Shown piece after piece: positions 15,925 through 25,260 of a stretch of 64,000 nucleotides of DNA. How positions within the stretch are numbered: the stretch's first letter is position 1; each line of letters starts with the position of its first letter. The stretch is from assembly GCF_014712225.1 (NCBI RefSeq), contig NZ_JACXBW010000004.1, positions 62,001 to 126,000 of the forward strand. The letters run 5' to 3'. Position numbers and translations under genes: made by a program. Below the pieces are notes generated by a model that was given only the letters and a program-made list of their open reading frames with translations, was not told the DNA's origin and did not search any database. The DNA is from Pseudarthrobacter sulfonivorans. Its GTDB lineage: Bacteria > Actinomycetota > Actinomycetes > Actinomycetales > Micrococcaceae.

Positions 15925-18624
15925 ATGGCGGCAAATCATGTTGATGCTGAGCGCGTCACCCGTTCTCAGGGGCGTTTAGACGTGGCGCATAACGTTCTCC
16001 TCCATCTCCTGCGACTGGCCGCGGGAACACTGCTCCTTTTGGTCACGGCATTGGCCTGGTCTGCGCTCCCGACGGCTGTGGCTTCCATTGGCATTGGCGA
16101 CCATCCGGCCCCGGCACTTTCTGCTGGCCAACCCGTTGAAGACATGCCCTCGTCTTCATTGGAAATAGTCGCTCTGCAGGCTGACTACCGGTTGGACGAA
16201 TCTTCCAGCCTGACCTATCGGTTTACGAACGGCCAAATGCGCTGTATGGCCAGCAGTAGCTCCGCCGCTGCCTTGCAAGTTACGTCACTGGAGCACGACG
16301 GAAAGCCCGTCCAACCACAACTTGCCTCCGTTAGTTTCGAGGATGGGTATGCTCAGGCTGTTGCTCCGACCCTGACCGAGCTGGCGGCTGGAGGTTCATC
16401 CACGCTGGAACTTAAAGTCATGCGCGGGGAAGAGGACGCGCATCTGGGACTAATTACTGTAACTGCCGGCGACGCGGCTTCCACGTACGGGACCCAGTCT
16501 AGGTGGCCCATAGTCACCCCGGGCCGCTACCGTTTGACGGCAACCTATCAGGCGCCGTGGCTCGTAAACTCCTCGACCCCTTGTGCGGCGCACACGCCAG
16601 TTACTGTGGAGTTCAACGTGAAGGACCCCAATTCGGTGGAGGTCCTGCCCTACTTCATTGCAGGCCTTGTAGTGCTTGTCCTCGTGGCCTTTATCCTCTT
16701 TTTCCTCCGTAGACGGCGGAGACAAGGGACGACCGCCCTGACATTGCTTTTTGTATTTCTTTTCGCAGTTAGCGGTGTCACCCTCTTTGGACAGCAGCCG
16801 GCCTTGGCCTCCATCGATGTGCATCCAGGCGTTCAACAGCGTTTCAACGACTGCAAGAGCAAGTACCAGGCACACGGCGGGGATGAGGCAGGAGTATACG
16901 AGAGGACGACCACAGCCGACGGCGAAGTGAAGCTGCGCCGGTCATTCCCGGAGGGCGATAAACCACTGGATTTGCCCGGCAGCAGACACTACGATCTACC
17001 CGTTCCCGGCGGAACCGTTGCCTGGGATCTGGACCCCACGCAACCACCCCTGACGGGCGGAGTTCCCCGCGATGCCTGCAGCGAGCTTTACCACGAGCTG
17101 GCGCATGCTGATGAGCAATTGAGGAACAAGCGGACTGACCGCCGTATTTGCGTATATGACGGCCCGAACGGGGAAGTAATGAGTAATATCCCGATGACCG
17201 AAGTGGCGGCGACGCGCGCGGAGAACCAGTACCGGGCATCCCAGGGCCTTCCCCTGCGTACGTCTTATTCTGAAGATAGGAATGGGACTCCCCTTAAGTT
17301 GCCGCCTGACGGGACTCAGTGCAGGCCACGGGCGTTGATAGACATCCTGCTCGGGAACGGGGGGGCAAAGTGTTCGGCGGACCTCGGCTGTAGCACGATG
17401 TACGGAGACCCCCACATAAGAACCTTGGATGGCGTGTATCTTGACGTGCAGGCGGTGGGTGAGTTCTACGCTGCCCGGTCTCTGGCCCCGGATCCTGATC
17501 TCGCTGTGCAGGTAAGAATGGCCCCCTTGCCTGGGTCGCGGTTTGTCAGCGCAGTGACTGCTGCTGCCGTGGGGGTCAATGACAACAGGATCGGGTTCTT
17601 TCTTGCTGGCGGCGGAGTATCCCTGACCGTTCGCGTCAATGGACAAACGGCTGACATGTCTTCGGGTCACATCGCGCTTGCAGGCGGGGGAAGCATCGAC
17701 CGCTCAGCGGACGGCACATATTCGGTGACTTGGCCCGACGGATCCACTCTGTGGATGACGCAGCAGTACTCCGTTCTGAACCTGAGGATCGGGTTGGCCG
17801 CCTCCCGCCAAGGCGCAGTGAACGGTTTGCTCGGGAGTTTCGACGGAAATCGGGACAACGATATATCCACACGGGAGGGAACCACGTTCATGCCACCTGT
17901 GGCATTTGGGGATCTGTACGGCGGGTTCGCGCAGAGTTGGCGGATCAATAGTGCAGAATCCCTGTTCGACTACGGGGCTGGACAGGACACGGGTACGTTC
18001 ACTGATACGACGTTCCCCGACCGGTTTTTCTCCGCAAAGGACCTTGGTGACACCGGTTCCGCCGAACAAGTCTGCCGTTCCTCCGGCATTACGAGCGACC
18101 CATGGCTCGCCAACTGCATCCTGGACGTTGGGCTCACAGGAAACCCCCGATTTGCCATCTCAGCAGCCGAAGCGCAAGTCTTCACGATTTCGGGATCGCT
18201 GCAGTTCGTCACACGTTCCGGCGCGGACCGTCTCGGATCAGGCGACGGAAACCTAGCGCCCGACGGAACAGCCGACGCGGTCCTTACCGCCGAATTGAAG
18301 GGCCACATAGCGAATCTGGTATTGGCCGTGTGTAGTGAAGACGGGACACCCGCCTCCCACCACTGGGATACATACGCCGGCAGCGCGCCCATTCCGCCAG
18401 GCTTCTCGTTTGGCGTGGGTAGTCAGACATGGTCGCTGGGTATTTACAGCGGGAGCACCCAACTGAACTCCAGCGACGGTTCGATGCCCACCTTGACGCT
18501 GAATGAACCGCGCACCTTCGAACTGCATGTCCAGGATGACGGTAGCTTGGCGGCAAGCGGGCGGGTCTGCCTCAGCGTTTTCGCACCTGACGGGTCGTCC
18601 TACCGCATCGCTGCCCGTTTCTGA
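15925..18624 (+). CDS. Large cell-surface protein: M91-like metalloprotease motif plus von Willebrand factor D domain
   Basis: An 899-residue protein. An N-terminal export helix (residues ~28-48) is followed by a first extracellular region, a membrane helix (~241-264), RRRRR, and a second helix (~272-292) ending in a signal-peptide-like ALAS, so the chain loops back outside. The second ectodomain has HELAHADE (HExxH at 390-394), then EVAATRAENQYRASQGLPLR, the layout of NleD-type M91 zinc peptidases. A VWD domain follows, from CSTMYGDPHIRTLDG near 490 through GLLGSFDGNRDND near 635. The C-terminal ~200 residues are unassigned beta-rich sequence. GTG 15982, with AGGGG upstream, is an alternative start. 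It looks like two genes fused and stands isolated in the island. Confidence 0.82.
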   Translation: MAANHVDAERVTRSQGRLDVAHNVLLHLLRLAAGTLLLLVTALAWSALPTAVASIGIGDHPAPALSAGQPVEDMPSSSLEIVALQADYRLDESSSLTYRFTNGQMRCMASSSSAAALQVTSLEHDGKPVQPQLASVSFEDGYAQAVAPTLTELAAGGSSTLELKVMRGEEDAHLGLITVTAGDAASTYGTQSRWPIVTPGRYRLTATYQAPWLVNSSTPCAAHTPVTVEFNVKDPNSVEVLPYFIAGLVVLVLVAFILFFLRRRRRQGTTALTLLFVFLFAVSGVTLFGQQPALASIDVHPGVQQRFNDCKSKYQAHGGDEAGVYERTTTADGEVKLRRSFPEGDKPLDLPGSRHYDLPVPGGTVAWDLDPTQPPLTGGVPRDACSELYHELAHADEQLRNKRTDRRICVYDGPNGEVMSNIPMTEVAATRAENQYRASQGLPLRTSYSEDRNGTPLKLPPDGTQCRPRALIDILLGNGGAKCSADLGCSTMYGDPHIRTLDGVYLDVQAVGEFYAARSLAPDPDLAVQVRMAPLPGSRFVSAVTAAAVGVNDNRIGFFLAGGGVSLTVRVNGQTADMSSGHIALAGGGSIDRSADGTYSVTWPDGSTLWMTQQYSVLNLRIGLAASRQGAVNGLLGSFDGNRDNDISTREGTTFMPPVAFGDLYGGFAQSWRINSAESLFDYGAGQDTGTFTDTTFPDRFFSAKDLGDTGSAEQVCRSSGITSDPWLANCILDVGLTGNPRFAISAAEAQVFTISGSLQFVTRSGADRLGSGDGNLAPDGTADAVLTAELKGHIANLVLAVCSEDGTPASHHWDTYAGSAPIPPGFSFGVGSQTWSLGIYSGSTQLNSSDGSMPTLTLNEPRTFELHVQDDGSLAASGRVCLSVFAPDGSSYRIAARF

Positions 18625-18628
18625 ACCG

Positions 18629-18970
18629 TCAAGAACTCATATCCGTCTGGGATTCGCTGTTCAGCTGGCTAAGGTGCGGGTCGTGAGCCGATTCCTGACC
18701 GATCCGTTGGCCATTCCGTGGTCGGTGGTCGAGTCCCTGGCCGGACAGCTGGGTATTGCGGATGCTTCCGTTCTGAAGCTTTACGCGCAGCGGGGACAGA
18801 CCGGTTATGAGCATGCCGAGGAGATCTCCGCCGTTTACGCGTACGTGGACTTCGCTGATCCGGAGAAGAACGAGCAGCTGAAGCTGTTCCTGTCGGCCCG
18901 GGCCTGGACTTCGCCGGAGGGGCCGGTGCGCTTGTTCGAACGGGCCGCGGTCTGGTTGGGGTCGCCGTAG
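18629..18970 (+). pseudogene. Tn3-family transposase N-terminal (DUF4158) fragment
   Basis: About 113 residues matching the N-terminal domain of Tn3-type TnpA: HIRLGFAVQLAKVRVVSRFL, DPLAIPWSVVESLAGQLGIA, YAQRGQTGYEHAEEI, and LFLSARAWTSPEGPVRLFE. It lacks the first ~60 residues of the domain and all catalytic (DDE) parts, and ends at a TAG. It begins immediately after the stop of the VWD protein gene with no ribosome site, so it is a leftover and not an expressed gene. Confidence 0.68.
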
Positions 18971-19048
18971 TACTCGGGAAAGATCGGGCGGATATGTCTG
19001 GGTAGGCTTCTGATCAGGGGATCTTTTGGCTCAAGTGGGAAGTTGCTG

Positions 19049-19117
19049 GTGGTCGTTCAGGTGTTCACGGACGAGGAGCTGGAGGGGCTGCGGCGGTTTC
19101 CGGAGATCGGCCGGGAG
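19049..19117 (+). pseudogene. Second Tn3-family transposase N-terminal scrap
   Basis: Starting at GTG 19049 the frame reads VQVFTDEELEGLRRFPEIGRE, which matches the very first residues of another Tn3 TnpA subgroup (VF-DE-L--LR-FPEI-REEL). Similarity stops at 19117. It differs in type from the fragment at 18629 and has the same orientation, implying at least two Tn3-like elements decayed here. Confidence 0.45.
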
Positions 19118-19206
19118 TGCGCCGGATTGCCGCCCACCCAATGCCCCTGCCTTAGCGTGTCCGTGGACTCCTGCCTCTGTCCCAACACAGGCCCTGGGGG
19201 GAGTGG

Positions 19207-19362
19207 GTGACCCTGGACGTCGACCACTCCCAATGGCAAAGCCACCTGAACCGGATGCAGAACCTCCGCCGGGGAAATCCCAGCCTGTACGAGCCATCGA
19301 CGGATATCCGGGAATTCGGCGAAAGCCTTTATGCACTGTACTGGTCCGTCTGGAATCTGTGA
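19207..19362 (+). CDS. Short open frame, unknown, probably a remnant
   Basis: 51 codons from GTG 19207 with plausible composition (HSQWQSHLNRMQNLRRGN, DIREFGESLYALYWSVWNL) and a TGA at 19360. The GGGGGGAG run just before could serve as a ribosome site. It has no recognisable motif and sits directly after Tn3 scraps; it could be the C-terminal piece of a lost gene. Confidence 0.3.
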   Translation: MTLDVDHSQWQSHLNRMQNLRRGNPSLYEPSTDIREFGESLYALYWSVWNL

Positions 19363-19468
19363 GACGCGTCAAGCCTGCTCCAGGCCTACCGGGCACTGCT
19401 TATGAGATCCTGGCGAGGGCCCTGTCGAAGAAGATCAGGACATCCGTCTTGCCTACGAGGGCGACCAG

Positions 19469-19726
19469 GTGGGCATAGACGCCCGCCAGGTCTGTGTCGA
19501 CCGACACCTGCTGCTGCAGGCAGTCGAGGAATTCTTGATGCGGTCGACCATCGCCACATGCCGCGATCAGGCCTTTCGCTTCCGCCACTGCCAGTACCTG
19601 ACGATCGACGCCACCGTCCCCGGATACCTGACGATCCGGCTCGACCCGCTCCCGACACGGCGGGCCACGACCGCGATCGCCGAACTCTGCGACCACCTTC
19701 CGCAACACCTGTTTCCGAAGAGGTGA
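19469..19726 (+). CDS. Hypothetical 85-residue protein coupled to a small membrane protein
   Basis: From GTG 19469 the frame encodes 85 residues with an alpha/beta-like pattern (ARQVCVDRHLLLQAVEEFLM, QYLTIDATVPGYLTIRLDP, AIAELCDHLPQHLF). The reading frame is open 22 codons further upstream without another start. Its TGA overlaps the GTG of the next gene (GTGA at 19723-19726), which argues that both are or were translated together. Family not recognised; an immunity-type pair is one possibility, with no direct support. Confidence 0.45.
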   Translation: MGIDARQVCVDRHLLLQAVEEFLMRSTIATCRDQAFRFRHCQYLTIDATVPGYLTIRLDPLPTRRATTAIAELCDHLPQHLFPKR

Positions 19727-19971
19727 AGCGGAGATTCAGCCGCCTCACTCGCTACATGATGGTCTTCACGCCCGTCATGCTGATCCTGACCTTCATGCCG
19801 ATAGATACCGAACCGTGGGTGTGGATCAAATTGGGCATCCTCGCTATGGGAACCACCATTCTGATCGTATGGGCAACCTGGTTTTCGTTATGGCAACGGG
19901 ATGAATACTGGCGTGAAAGGGGCAAGGACCCGAAGCATCCCGAACGCTTGCCCGAGGGGACGGCTGAGTGA
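19723..19971 (+). CDS. Small two-helix membrane protein
   Basis: 82 residues from GTG 19723, which overlaps the upstream stop by four bases with GAAGAG just before it. Two hydrophobic segments (MMVFTPVMLILTFMPI and WIKLGILAMGTTILIVWATW) are followed by a charged cytoplasmic tail (RDEYWRERGKDPKHPERLPE). It is typical of small actinobacterial inner-membrane proteins of unknown role. The frame extends upstream to 19402, but that part only shadows the coupled gene. It lies tail to tail with nasB, 67 bp away. Confidence 0.55.
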   Translation: MKRRFSRLTRYMMVFTPVMLILTFMPIDTEPWVWIKLGILAMGTTILIVWATWFSLWQRDEYWRERGKDPKHPERLPEGTAE

Positions 19972-20038
19972 GCAAGCTGAGCTTGCAGTTCGCTCGGGCT
20001 GTGCTTGACAATGATTCCCCGCCAGGCGTCAGGTCAAC

Positions 20039-21601
20039 TCAGGCGGCGGGGGCCGCCTGGAAGTGTTTTTCGATCATGCCCTTGATGTCCTCGTGGCAGC
20101 CGCCGCAGCCGGTGCCGGCGCGGGTTGCCTTGGATACGTCGGCCACAGTGGAGCAACCCCCCTCGACTGCGCCCTGGATTTTGGCCCCGCTGACTCCGGC
20201 GCAGCGGCACACCGTGCCCGCAGGATCGGCCGGGCCGGAGGACGCCAGCTGGTCCGGGCCGTCCAGCCGGAGCAGCAGTGACCTGTCTGCCGGCAGCTCC
20301 GCACCGCGTTCGAACAATCCCACCAGCTCGGCAGCAGTCCGCGGCATGCCCACCGCTACCAGGCCTTCCAGCACCCCGCCGCGGGTGGTCATCTTCACGT
20401 AGCGGCCGTGCTCGGGGTCCGCCCACTGGGCGATCTGCAGGCGCGGACGGCCGTGGACGGCACCGGCCGTCAGGGCTTCCTCGTCCCACGGATCGGCCGC
20501 ATTGTCCCCGGCCACTGCCATGTTCATGCCCCGGGCCTTGAGGACAATGACGCCGGCCTGCTCCTGGGGCAGTTCCGCCAGCGCGTCGGCTTCGTCCTGC
20601 GTGCCGGTGGCCAGCAGCGTCAGGTATTCGGCCAGCCATTCTGCCTGCCGCCAGCCCGGGCCCACCAGCCCGGAGGGGCCCTTGGCGGTGCGGCACTCAT
20701 TGCAGCCGGGGTCCGGGCAGCGCACCTCGGCGCAGTCACCGATCGCGAAGATGTGCGGTTCGTGGTGCGCACGGAGCCGGTGGTCCACCAGGATTCCGGT
20801 ACCGGTGGACAGGCCGCAGCCCTCTGCGAGCTCGGTCCGCGGCCGGACGCCGCACGAAAGGACCAGAAGGTCGCCGTCAATCGCGGAACCGTCAGCGAGC
20901 AGCAACGCCGAGAAGCCGCCGTCGGGCGCGTTGTGCTCCACCCCCGTGGAGCGGGCGTTGCCGGCCATCCGGACGCCGCACCGGCGCAGGCCGGCAGCAA
21001 GGACCGCACCGCCGCCGCGGTCGATGTTCCGGCCCAGGGGATGGGGACCGTTGTGGACCACCGTGACGGTGGCGCCCTCCTCCGCCGCGGCGAGGGCGGT
21101 CTCGAGGCCCAGGACACCGCCGCCGAGCACCACCACCCGCTTGCCGCCGTCGACCGCCGCACGCAGAACCGAAGCGTCACGCAGGTCGCGGAGCGCGGTG
21201 ACGCCGGCCGGCAGGACGGGCGAGGCCGGGTCCGGGTTGATGCCGGTGAGGTTGGGGATCACAGGACGCGAACCCGTGGCGAAGACGAGGCGCTCATAGT
21301 GAACCGTCGTGCCGTCCGTGAGGACCACCTGCTGGCGCGCCCGGTCCACGCGCCGGACTTTGACACCGAGGCGGACATCCACGCCGTCGGCGATCAGGGC
21401 GGCCGCGTCGGAAAGCGCCAGGGCATCCGCCGTGGTGCGCCCCACGCCCAGGTCGGCGACGAGGACGCGGTTGTAGGCGGCCTCCGCTTCCTCGCCTACA
21501 ACGGTCAGGCGGACATGCCCGTCGCGGACCGCCGGCAGCAGTTCATCGATCAGGCGGGCCGCCACCGGGCCGAATCCGACAATGACAATCTGCTCGCTCA
21601 T
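20039..21601 (-). CDS. nasB: Assimilatory nitrate reductase electron-transfer subunit (FAD, BFD-type [2Fe-2S])
   Basis: A 520-residue flavoprotein expected to pass NAD(P)H electrons to the molybdenum subunit NasC. FAD-binding GFGPVAARL is near residue 10, NAD-binding VLGGGVLGLETALA near 155, and FAIGDCAEVRC near 290, followed at once by CPDPGCNEC, an extra cysteine cluster. The C-terminal BFD domain has CRCAGVSGAKIQ near 462 and GTGCGGCHEDIK near 500. ATG 21601 overlaps the nasC TGA (ATGA), so translation is coupled. It is the last gene of narK-nasC-nasB. The flavin part is homologous to NirB. Confidence 0.9.
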   Translation of the reverse strand: MSEQIVIVGFGPVAARLIDELLPAVRDGHVRLTVVGEEAEAAYNRVLVADLGVGRTTADALALSDAAALIADGVDVRLGVKVRRVDRARQQVVLTDGTTVHYERLVFATGSRPVIPNLTGINPDPASPVLPAGVTALRDLRDASVLRAAVDGGKRVVVLGGGVLGLETALAAAEEGATVTVVHNGPHPLGRNIDRGGGAVLAAGLRRCGVRMAGNARSTGVEHNAPDGGFSALLLADGSAIDGDLLVLSCGVRPRTELAEGCGLSTGTGILVDHRLRAHHEPHIFAIGDCAEVRCPDPGCNECRTAKGPSGLVGPGWRQAEWLAEYLTLLATGTQDEADALAELPQEQAGVIVLKARGMNMAVAGDNAADPWDEEALTAGAVHGRPRLQIAQWADPEHGRYVKMTTRGGVLEGLVAVGMPRTAAELVGLFERGAELPADRSLLLRLDGPDQLASSGPADPAGTVCRCAGVSGAKIQGAVEGGCSTVADVSKATRAGTGCGGCHEDIKGMIEKHFQAAPAA

Positions 21602-23826
21602 GAGGCCTCCGTCGTTTGAAGAACGCTGTGCTGACGTTCCGTGCGTGCCGCCGCCCGGACCCACACCTTGTTGAACTTGAATTCGGGCATCCCGGAAACG
21701 GGGTCGGTGGCGGCTTCCGTGAGCCGGTTGGCGCTCTCGAGTTCCGGGAAATGGAACGGCAGGAACACCGTCTCCGGACGGATGGCGGTGCTGAGCTCGG
21801 CCCGGCAGAGCACCTCGCCGCGTTCGTTGGCCACCGAAACGAAAGCGCCCTCGGTGATGCCCATGGCGGTTGCGGCGGCGGGGTGCATCTGCACTTTGGC
21901 CTCGGGCTGGGTGGCCAGGAGCTCGGACACCCGCCGGGTCTGGGCGCCGGACTGGTAGTGCTCCAGGAGGCGGCCGGTGATGAGGGTCATGGTTTTGGCG
22001 GCAGGATCCGGATTAGCGGCAGGCGTACGACGGCGGCGGGGCGTCACTGCGGTCAGGACCGCCTTCCCGTCGGGGTGCGCAAACGTGTCCAGGAAGAGCC
22101 GCGGCGTGCCGGTGCTGCCCGCGGGGTAGGGCCAGTAGGCGGCCTCGCCGCGGTCCAGCATGGCGTAGTGGATGCCTGAGTAGTCGGCCAGTCCGCCGGC
22201 AGAGGCGAGGCGCAGCTCCTCGAACACCGTTTCCGGGTCTTCGCTGTACGTCGAGGGGGCATCGAGAGCCTCGGCCAGCCGGGCCATGATCCACAGTTCG
22301 CTGCGGGCTCCGGCCGGCGGCTGGATGGCCCGGCGGCGGCGCAGCACGCGTCCCTCAAGGTTGGTCAGGGTGCCCTCCTCCTCGGCCCACTGCAGGACCG
22401 GCAGGATGAGGTCGGCCTCGGCGGCGGTCTCGGACATAAAAAAGTCGCAGACCACCAGGAAGTCCAGGCTGCGGAGCCCGGCGATGACGGCGTTCGCGTC
22501 GGGGGAGGCCACCGCGATGTTGGAGGCGTGGACAAAAAGGCACCGCACGCCGTCGGGCTGTCCCAATGACTTCAGCAGCTGGACGGCGGGCAGGCCGGGC
22601 CCGGGGATGGTTTCCTCGGGGACGCCCCAGACGCCGGCCACGTGGGCGCGGGCGGCGGGGTCGGTGATCTTGCGGTAGCCGGGCAGCTGGTCGGCCTTCT
22701 GGCCGTGTTCGCGGCCGCCCTGGCCGTTGCCCTGGCCGGTGAGCGTGCCGTAGCCGCTGCGGCTGGAGCCCGGCAGGCCGAGAAGGAGGCTGAGGTTGAT
22801 CGCGGCGGTGGCGGTGTCGGTGCCGTCGACGTGCTGTTCCACGCCGCGGCCGGTGAGGATGTAGCTGCCGCCCTTCCGTGCGCCGTCGGCCAGCCTGCGT
22901 GCGGTTTCGCGGACGAGCTCCGCCGGGACCCCCGTGATGGACTGGACGCGCTCGGGCCAGAAGGCATTGACGCTGCGGACCACGGCGTCGTAACCGGTGG
23001 TCCGTGCCGCGATGAAGCCCGCGTCAACGAGGTTTTCGTGGATGACCACGTGCGACAGGCCCAGCAGGAGGGTGAGGTCGGTGCCCGGCAGGGGCTGCAG
23101 GTGGAGGCCGCCGCCGTCGGCAGTGAAGTTTGCTGTTGCCGAGCGCCTCGGATCCACCACAATGAGGCCGCCGGCATCGCGCGCACCTTTGAGGTGCTGG
23201 ACGAACGGCGGCATGGTTTCGGCCACGTTGGAGCCCAGCATCAGGATGGTGCTGGCGGTGTCCAGGTCCGTGAGCGGGAACGGCAGGCCGCGGTCCAGGC
23301 CGAAGGCCCGCATGCCGGCGGCTGCCGCGGAGGACATGCAGAACCGGCCGTTGTAGTCGATGCGCGAGGTGCCGAGGGCCAGGCGGGCGAACTTGCCCAG
23401 CATGTAGGCCTTCTCGTTGGTGAGGCCGCCGCCGCCGAAAACGCCGACGGCGTCCCTGCCGTAGCGTGCCTGGGTGTCCTTGACGGCGGTGGTCACCAAA
23501 GCCAGGGCCTGGTCCCAGCCGATGGGGCGGTGGATGCCGTCGGCACCCTTCAGGAGCGGCTCGGTGACGCGTCCCGGGTGGTTCAGGAGGGTGGCCGAGG
23601 TCCAACCCTTCCGGCACAGGCCGCCGCGGTTGGTGGGGAAGTCGCGTCCTTGGACGTTGAGGGGCGCTTCGGGGAGCGGTGACTCGAAGGTTTCCAGCAC
23701 AGCAGTGCCGGCAGCCACGGGCACTGGCCCCGGCTTGGAAGCCGGGGCCAGTCCCGCTGGAGACGTGAGCGTCATGGCGCACTGCAGGGCGCAGTAGGGG
23801 CAGTGCGTGTCGGCGCTTTTGGTCAT
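21598..23826 (-). CDS. nasC: Assimilatory nitrate reductase catalytic subunit (molybdopterin)
   Basis: A 742-residue cytoplasmic bis-MGD oxidoreductase reducing nitrate to nitrite. The N-terminal [4Fe-4S] ligands are HCPYCALQC (residues 8-16) and GGLCRKGW near 71. The molybdopterin domains follow ([56 protein letters not shown]), and the C-terminal dinucleotide-binding domain has [17 protein letters not shown]. No C-terminal BFD domain is present; that function sits in nasB. It starts at ATG 23826, one base after the narK stop, and overlaps nasB by four bases. Confidence 0.94.
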   Translation of the reverse strand: MTKSADTHCPYCALQCAMTLTSPAGLAPASKPGPVPVAAGTAVLETFESPLPEAPLNVQGRDFPTNRGGLCRKGWTSATLLNHPGRVTEPLLKGADGIHRPIGWDQALALVTTAVKDTQARYGRDAVGVFGGGGLTNEKAYMLGKFARLALGTSRIDYNGRFCMSSAAAAGMRAFGLDRGLPFPLTDLDTASTILMLGSNVAETMPPFVQHLKGARDAGGLIVVDPRRSATANFTADGGGLHLQPLPGTDLTLLLGLSHVVIHENLVDAGFIAARTTGYDAVVRSVNAFWPERVQSITGVPAELVRETARRLADGARKGGSYILTGRGVEQHVDGTDTATAAINLSLLLGLPGSSRSGYGTLTGQGNGQGGREHGQKADQLPGYRKITDPAARAHVAGVWGVPEETIPGPGLPAVQLLKSLGQPDGVRCLFVHASNIAVASPDANAVIAGLRSLDFLVVCDFFMSETAAEADLILPVLQWAEEEGTLTNLEGRVLRRRRAIQPPAGARSELWIMARLAEALDAPSTYSEDPETVFEELRLASAGGLADYSGIHYAMLDRGEAAYWPYPAGSTGTPRLFLDTFAHPDGKAVLTAVTPRRRRTPAANPDPAAKTMTLITGRLLEHYQSGAQTRRVSELLATQPEAKVQMHPAAATAMGITEGAFVSVANERGEVLCRAELSTAIRPETVFLPFHFPELESANRLTEAATDPVSGMPEFKFNKVWVRAAARTERQHSVLQTTEAS

Positions 23827-23827
23827 G

Positions 23828-25228
23828 TTAGACGTGTCCCATCGCGTTTCGGTTGGCGTTGCGGATGTAGCAGAACCAGCAGACCGCCAGCATCAGGACG
23901 TAGGCGCCGACGAATCCGTAGAACGCCGGGGTGTAAGAGCCGCTGGCCGTATTGGACGCGTTCAGCACCTGCGGGATCACGAACCCGCCGTAGGCGCCGA
24001 TGGCCGAGATGAGGCCGAGGGCGGAGGAAGCGAGCCGCTGGGTGGTCACCGAGTCGGCACCGTTCCGGGCAGCCCGGCTGGAGGTGGCGAAGATGACCGG
24101 GATCATGCGGTAGGTTGCGCCGTTGCCGAAGCCGCTGGCGGTGAAGAGCATCAGGAACAGGACCAGGAAGAGCCAGAAGTTCTTCAGCGGCAGGGTCCAG
24201 ATCATGGTCAGGGTAATGACGGCCATGGAGGCGAACGCGGCCACGGTCATCCGGGCGCCGCCCATCCGGTCGGCCATCCGGCCGCCGTAGGGACGGGCCA
24301 GGGAACCGACCAGCGGGCCGAGGAAGGCCAGCGACAGTGCCACGGTGCCGACTCCGATGGAGGAGAACGCCGGGAAGTAGTCCTTGATGAGCTTCGGGAA
24401 GACGCCGGCGAAGCCGATGAACGAACCGAAGGTGCCGATGTACAGCAGCGCCATGACCCACAGGTGCGGTTCCTTCAGCGCCGCGACCGAACCGGCCACG
24501 TCACCCTTGGCGCTGGTGAGGTTGTTCATGTACTTGAAGGCGCCGTAGGCCGCCAGAAGGATGAACGGAACCCACATCCAGCCTGCCAGCGGCAGGTTGA
24601 CGGTGCCCGCGGCCAGGAGGGTGATGACAATGGGCACGGCGAGCTGTGCGACGGCGGCACCCATGTTGCCGCCGGCGGCGTTCAGGCCCAGCGCCCAGCC
24701 CTTTTCGCGGGCCGGGTAGAAGAAGGTGATGTTGGCCATGGAGCTGGCGAAGTTTCCACCGCCGAAGCCGGCCAGGGCTGCCACCAGGAGCATGACGCCG
24801 AACGGGGTTTCGGGGTTGGAGACGCAGAGTCCCAGGCCGACGGCGGGGATCAGGAGCAGCAGGGCGGACACGATGGTCCAGTTCCGGCCGCCGAAGCGGG
24901 GAACCATGAAGGTGTAGGGAATCCGGAGCGTGGCGCCCACCAGGCTGGGCATCGAGATCAGCCAGAAGATTTCCGACGTCGTAAAGGTGAAGCCTGCTGC
25001 CGGCAGCTGGACCACCACGATGGACCAGAGCTGCCAGACCACGAAGCCGAGGAACTCGGCGAAGATGGACCAGTTCAGGTTGCGCCGGGCGATGGTGCGG
25101 CCCGTGGCTTCCCACTGCTCTTTGTTTTCGGCGTCCCAGTTGGCGATCCAGCGGCCGGGGAGGAATTCCAGGGCCGGGGCGGCTGCGGTTCGGGTGGAGC
25201 GAATGTCTGTGGTGCGGTCAGCAGTCAC
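23828..25228 (-). CDS. narK: Nitrate/nitrite MFS transporter
   Basis: A 466-residue, 12-helix major facilitator of the nitrate/nitrite porter type, importing nitrate for NasC. Both nitrate-signature-like glycine-rich segments are visible: AALAGFGGGNFASSMANITF in helix 5 and LFTASGFGNGATYRMIPVIF in helix 11. GTG 25228 is chosen over the longer frame (to 25336) because GGAGG lies six bases upstream. First gene of narK-nasC-nasB, under the GlnR-like promoter at 25261-25314 and divergent from the MHS transporter at 25501. Confidence 0.92.
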   Translation of the reverse strand: MTADRTTDIRSTRTAAAPALEFLPGRWIANWDAENKEQWEATGRTIARRNLNWSIFAEFLGFVVWQLWSIVVVQLPAAGFTFTTSEIFWLISMPSLVGATLRIPYTFMVPRFGGRNWTIVSALLLLIPAVGLGLCVSNPETPFGVMLLVAALAGFGGGNFASSMANITFFYPAREKGWALGLNAAGGNMGAAVAQLAVPIVITLLAAGTVNLPLAGWMWVPFILLAAYGAFKYMNNLTSAKGDVAGSVAALKEPHLWVMALLYIGTFGSFIGFAGVFPKLIKDYFPAFSSIGVGTVALSLAFLGPLVGSLARPYGGRMADRMGGARMTVAAFASMAVITLTMIWTLPLKNFWLFLVLFLMLFTASGFGNGATYRMIPVIFATSSRAARNGADSVTTQRLASSALGLISAIGAYGGFVIPQVLNASNTASGSYTPAFYGFVGAYVLMLAVCWFCYIRNANRNAMGHV

Positions 25229-25260
25229 GGCGTGCCTCCTTGAAAGTTTGTTGTCCCTCA

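Noticed and set aside
15739..15939. 66-codon minus-strand frame overlapping the start of the VWD protein gene
   Set aside because: No ribosome site, overlaps a stronger gene, and no recognisable motif; kept out, although its second half reads plausibly.
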